The notes under the pieces are model-generated. The model did no database searches, was not told where the DNA came from, and saw nothing but the letters and a program-made list of their open reading frames with translations. Made by a program: the position numbers and the translations under genes. From assembly GCA_022376515.1 (NCBI GenBank), contig WTXI01000007.1, forward strand, positions 930,001 through 994,000: DNA of 64,000 nt. Direction: 5' to 3'. Within the stretch, counting starts at the first letter, position 1, and each line of letters opens with the position of its first letter. Positions 59,898-64,000 of the stretch are shown piece by piece. The DNA is from Lactifluus volemus. Taxonomy: Eukaryota > Basidiomycota > Agaricomycetes > Russulales > Russulaceae.

Positions 59898-60680
59898 ATG
59901 CTCGACTATGCGTCTCTTGAGACTTCAAATTCAAAGTCAGTAGCATTTCCTCTTCCTTTTCTTTTGAGAAAACCGTTCACTCGATTGTAGATGGAACAAG
60001 CTTCCTCCTCCGCCAGGTTTCTCGGAAATTTCAAAGGTGCGATGGACCTTGTCCTGCACATGACACGCAGTTCATCTTGTGCCATTTGTAGACCAAGGAA
60101 TCGAGCAAATCTTCTGCGACGGCGGTAGCCACCCTGAAATCACACGAGGCGCTGAAGCAGAAACGAGCATGGGACTTTGCCATCTCGCCGGTCAAGTCGC
60201 TGCCCATGCAAGCGTTCATGTTGTACATGTCTGGTGGTGGCGTACAGATTTTCAGCATGGGCATCGTCGCGATGCTCTTGCTCTCCCCGTTCAAGAATCT
60301 ATCGGCCATGAATACAGGTACGTCCCCGTATCCCATAAATCATCCTTTGTTCTTTGTTTCTCACACGTAAACTTCATTTACTACCCAACTTCCCTTCCCT
60401 CCTCCACACCCGTCTCAAACATTGTCTCCCCCTCCTCGCCCCCGCGGTCATATACGATCGGGTAGCCTTTGCGCCTTTTGCGCCTGGCCCGCCGTCGTCA
60501 CCCTCGGCAAAATACCTCACTACCCTCCCGCTACAGAAGCTAGCCTACCTCGCCTGCAACATTCTCACGCTCGCTCTCGGTCTGTGGAAGTGTCGGTCCA
60601 TGGGGCTGCTTCCTACCGGAACGGGCGACTGGCTCGCGTTCGAGAGCCGTGGACCAGCCCCGGAGATATCGTTGTTCTAG
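59898..60680 (+). CDS. EMC4: ER membrane protein complex subunit 4 (EMC4)
   Basis: Subunit of the EMC insertase that places tail-anchored and multipass proteins in the ER membrane. Exons start [20 protein letters not shown]; introns are 59936-59990, 60037-60091 and 60318-60465. Family signatures are [40 protein letters not shown] and [20 protein letters not shown], ending [18 protein letters not shown]. Two hydrophobic segments form membrane spans. The 148-nt third intron is longer than most here. In-frame ATGs lie a little upstream, so the start is uncertain by a few codons. Confidence 0.92.
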
Positions 60681-61043
60681 ATACTGTTACTGTGTTGCAA
60701 AACACGAAAATATCAAACGTATTGGTAAACTTTCTCGGCTGCCAGCAGGCGCCGCCCGTATACTTTCTTGAGAGGGTTGATACCCTCGGACTCCAGCTTA
60801 AAAAGTCCCGGATCGTTGGGTAAAATTTTAACCGACCGAGGTACATGTAGGTTCAAGTAAGAAAGAAAGGGACAAATTCGGGATTGCGCCAACCCCGAAT
60901 ACTGCACGCGTATCTTTGTGCGTTGTGCACCGCTGCTGCCGTATTCTTCCTTGCCTTTAGCGTCCGTTATGCTCGGAACTACCTATTGTCCGAGGCGATA
61001 CCCTTAAAACCATGCTCCACGAAAGAATCCAACAATCGGCGAG
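60681..61043. other. Convergent intergenic spacer
   Basis: Between the 3' ends of EMC4 and the spartin-like gene. No feature is recognised. Confidence 0.5.
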
Positions 61044-62404
61044 TCACAGCTTTGGGCCCGACGAACCCCCCTTTGCCCTCGCGATGTGTCCCTTGACCAA
61101 GCCCTTCGCCACGACCTTCACGACCGCCCTCCGGCCCAATCCCTGTACATCCATATATACGAGCACGACATTACGTACCGTGCCCCCCGCAAGCGCCACA
61201 TTTCCAGCTGCTGTCGGCCCATACTTGTGCGAGACGGCGGCGGAGACCGAGGCGCTGCCGGCGTCGATGACCCGCGCGGTCGATGCCTCCAACGATGTGA
61301 GGACGATTGCCGCGGGGTATGCTACTCGCGCGAGCGGGCGCAATAGGGGGGTCAGTGATTGGGGCGCGGGCGGGGGGCTCTGGTGCACGAAAGCTGGTGG
61401 GGGATTTGCTGTGCGGGAGCGGCGGCTTATCAGTCGCTCGATAGCTACCGTGGCTTTGTTGCCCAGCTTTACGGCGTCATCAGTGACGGTGTGGACGCGG
61501 GTGAGGTGCTTTTTGGTCGTGGGGGATTGTAGGAGAAGAAGTTTACTTGATGCGGGTGATGGAGTTGAATGCGCGATGAAATGATTCGATGCGGAGGTCA
61601 TCGCGCCCGCAAGTAAAGTGGCGGTGTCGGAGATAACACGGCTAAAAGTGGTTCCAAAGATCGATCAGACTGGGTTTTTGCATAAGATATAGGAGGACAA
61701 GTGAGGAACGTGCCTGGCGAAGACAGCCCCCTTCATCATCCAGTCCCGATCCTCGGGCGGGACGGTGCGCACGAGCACCTCAACATCGTCAAGTGTACTT
61801 GCACCTTCAGGCAGCTCAACTACGACTGGGTCACCTTCGTGACCCCTCTCCCAAGCGACGGGTCCTCGTACACCCTAACCGACCTGCCCAGCGCGTCAAC
61901 GATCTCCCCATTATCTTCGTTTACAAGGACGAATCGGCCCCGGAGGTCATCTCCAGTCTGCACCGCCTCACCCACCACGAGACCAACGCCATTCTGGGCC
62001 ACGCCAGGCGTAGGCGCCACGGGGGGCACGCCGTCGCGAAGGTTCGTCACATACTCGACCAGCACGCTGTGGAAGAGCTCGACGTCGTCCGAGGTTTCGG
62101 GCGTCACTGGAATCTCAAGGGTGAACTCGGCATCGTCCTGTGTAGCGTGGAAGACGTAACGCCGTGCCGCACCAGAGCTCTGCACGGACGCCGTGAGCGT
62201 GCGCGCTGGATCGAGCGGGGCTTCGAACGCGCCATTGTCAAGACGCAGGACGAGGAGGACATCACGCGTCACGGCCGACGCTGGGATATCAAAGGTGATG
62301 TATTCGAGAGAGAGTTGGCCAGTGAGTGTTCCGGTTGAGGGCGAGGTGAGCGTGGCGTTTGGGAGGGTGATGAGTATGTGAGCCTCCTCGGGCGTGATGG
62401 CCAT
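61044..62404 (-). CDS. Spartin-like senescence-domain protein, apparent one-base frameshift
   Basis: Read from 62404 (MAITPEEAHILITLPNATLT). The N-terminal part has LEYITFDIPASAVTRDVLLV and GRFVLVNEDNGEIVDALGR; the C-terminal senescence domain has SDTATLLAGAMTSASNHFIA, KYGPTAAGNVALAGGTVRNV and LVYMDVQGLGRRAVVKVVAK. Spartin-type proteins act on lipid droplets and endosomes. After VRVYEDPSLGRG the frame runs to a TAG, while the expected continuation (DPVVVELPEGASTLDDVEVL) sits one base away. Adding one G to a four-G run (plus strand 61843-61846) would restore it, and no intron I can find does so cleanly. A later intron of about 63 nt joins HVPHF to RVISDTATL. A sequencing error, a true mutation or an unusual intron are all possible. 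Confidence 0.8.
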
Positions 62405-63819
62405 TGCAGGAGCCTGAGGATCGATTTTTGAGCGGCTGAGCAGTTATATATGTCCTGCCTTTCACCTTTGTCTCACTTCTCTATCAGGAATCCTCTTTCC
62501 CTCTCTATGTTCACCTGGTCTGTCAAGTCCTTGACAGTGGCGGTTGCTACATTTGTCGGATCCTCCCGGTTGAGGAGGTGCAAGTCCGCTTCCACTTAGG
62601 GGCCTCTCCTTTGTCCCCCTCTTGCATCTCGCCAGGTTAGTTTGTTTTGTTGGCGATTAGCAATCCACAAAACCAAACTCATAAAGGACACCAGATCATA
62701 GCTGATGTGGTGTGCTTCATGAGTTTGGTTTTGTTCCTGGCCCGGCCTCAGGCCGTGAGCCGGCTACATTCGCATGATTGAAGGGGCCTTCAGTTCAAGG
62801 CAGCTACCACACGAGGCTAGCAAGCAGGAGTTCTGTCGGCAGCTTGTTTCACGGGTTCTTGGTCAACCCCTCCTCGATGTCGATCTTCATCGACCACGAT
62901 CGCCGCCTTGATCTCGTGTCAGCAATCCGTATCACCTTGTCGCGGCACTAGTAAACGCCAGCACAAGTTAAGGGCATAGTTGCACCTTCTCTGTTGGATG
63001 AGTTGAGCACTCGTGTCCCTTGCTTCGACCTGCCCTCACTTCAGGTTACAGCAAAATCGCTGGGAAGTCCACTCCTCATGTTCCTGTCTTTCTCAATAGC
63101 GAGGTCATCTACAAATTTTCATGGTTCACGGACGCTTACTTGGCCTCTTGGAAAGGCTGGCCTCCAACTCTACTGCGATGTGTCCCTCTCGGATCTCGCG
63201 TTTTGGTCCCCTTCCATCCTTCAAGGTTTTGTTTGTCGTTTCCTTTTCTTCTCTTTTGCATCTCCTTTACCTCAGGACTTGTTGACAACAGCCTGTGATA
63301 AAAATGGGTTTATATCATATCTATCTACTGCTCCAAGTTTTGATAGATTCATATGTTCGCGAAAGTGTTCTGAGTCATTCAATCCCGTCTAGCCCACGAT
63401 GGACATTGGGTTATAATAGTCGAACAGAATAGTAAATCCATTGCACCTTAACACAGCCACAGGCCAATCCTATTACATGTCACGGGGATCAGGGACAATC
63501 GACAATCGCTGAACCCGGTCGAGTGAATCCTGTAACTAACACATCGCATCCATAGCGCTGACAAATTTCCAAAACATACTGTACCTAGAAGCACTCTTTG
63601 GACCACCGCAAAACCGGCCGCCTTGGCAGCTGACCTGTTTCGCCCGCCAATTCGTACTAAAGTCTACATCGTCTACATCATACAAGTCAATCAGTGCGTT
63701 CCGAGGAACGCAGTAAGTAAGAAAAAGGGAATAATAATTCAAGGGAGTCGTCGACGCAGACGCGATCTTAACACTCTGCTCTCCGTAGGCTCATCTGAGG
63801 ATATGGTCAGCTTGACATT
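62405..63819. other. Intergenic region
   Basis: Upstream region of the spartin-like gene (minus) and 3' flank of the gene cut by the window end. It contains the hairpin at 62668-62733. Short open stretches (62994-63392) have no recognisable product. Confidence 0.4.
62668..62733. repeat. 66-bp hairpin-forming inverted repeat
   Basis: Arms of about 26 nt: 15 perfectly paired outer bases (caaaaccaaactcat with its complement) and 11 inner bases with two mismatches, around a loop of about 14 nt. The size resembles a small-RNA precursor or tiny MITE. Confidence 0.6.
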
Positions 63820-64000
63820 TCATGAATTTCGTCCCGACTGACCTCTAGAAGTTGTTGTTTCAACGCGTCCTCTCGCCCTGGTATCCGCGGTCTCGTCTTC
63901 GGGCGATTTCTCACTCTCTTCTGTGCTTGATGGTGGACTCGACTCGCTCTTATTCCTAGCGGCTGCAACCCGCGCGATTGTTTCGCTTAATCCGGACCCG
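63820..64000 (-). CDS. 3' end of an unidentified gene, truncated by the window
   Basis: A minus-strand frame enters at the window edge (SGLSETIARVAAARNKSESS), is Ser/Glu/Arg-rich and ends with TGA at 63820. Only about 60 codons are visible, all low-complexity, so no family can be assigned. Confidence 0.4.
   Translation of the reverse strand, partial: GSGLSETIARVAAARNKSESSPPSSTEESEKSPEDETADTRARGRVETTTSRGQSGRNS

Noticed and set aside
62668..62830. tRNA gene near the hairpin
   Set aside because: A GTTCAAGG-like B-box fragment is present, but no A box or foldable cloverleaf was found.

Overview
The window reads as a gene-dense chromosome segment of a mushroom-forming basidiomycete (Agaricomycetes). 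The signs are short 46-70 nt GT-AG introns in nearly every gene, Agaricomycete-type orphan families, a fungal Dicer, and a Ty1/copia retrotransposon. Conserved housekeeping genes alternate with two accessory blocks.

Housekeeping genes: eRF1 (7-1457, 5' partial), a small conserved basidiomycete protein (17547-18019), a PLP2-type phosducin-like protein (18171-19104, minus), Dicer (19243-24003), a flavin amine/polyamine oxidase (24622-26765), an AhpD-like/Pxp2-type protein (27011-27967), a disordered WD40 protein (28202-32107), Cdc42 (32769-33606), the COMPASS subunit ASH2/Bre2 (35716-37727), splicing factor SF3B4 (58511-59716), the ER membrane complex subunit EMC4 (59898-60680) and a spartin/senescence-domain protein (61044-62404, minus, apparently frameshifted). 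The 3' end of a minus-strand gene is cut by the window end.

Accessory block 1 (2666-16726) is a duplication of a multidomain signalling gene: an Agaricomycete-specific N-terminal domain, a helical segment like the MLKL N-terminal bundle, a TKL kinase-like domain without the usual beta3 lysine, then a RasGEF (REM plus CDC25). The downstream copy (10680-16726) is complete. The upstream copy (2666-6310) now stops after the kinase; its RasGEF survives only as a decayed relic (6311-7318), cut off where a minus-strand P-loop NTPase gene (7327-10382) begins.

Accessory block 2 (about 38.0-55.6 kb) is a diverged tandem duplication. Each unit carries a short gene remnant, a minus-strand hypothetical ORF and another copy of that NTPase. 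Copy B (39369-42407) has several frameshifts. Copy C is otherwise mostly open but is split near codon 5 by a very young copia element (46008-52530; 424-bp LTRs that read as identical; 5-bp target duplication CAGGC). Inside the copia element lie a perfect inverted repeat with 174-bp arms and, at its edge, a 779-bp solo LTR of a different retroelement with its own target duplication (CTGGG). The solo LTR carries eight TGASTCA (Gcn4/AP-1-type) sites whose starts alternate 14 and 12 bp apart.

The features most worth following up are this nested structure with its phased site array and long hairpin, the NTPase family with a nuclease-like C-terminal motif that differs in each copy, and the kinase-RasGEF duplication in which one copy lost its output domain. 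Intron-exon models come from reading splice sites and family conservation by eye. Boundaries in the many-intron genes (kinases, NTPases, WD40 protein) are approximate.
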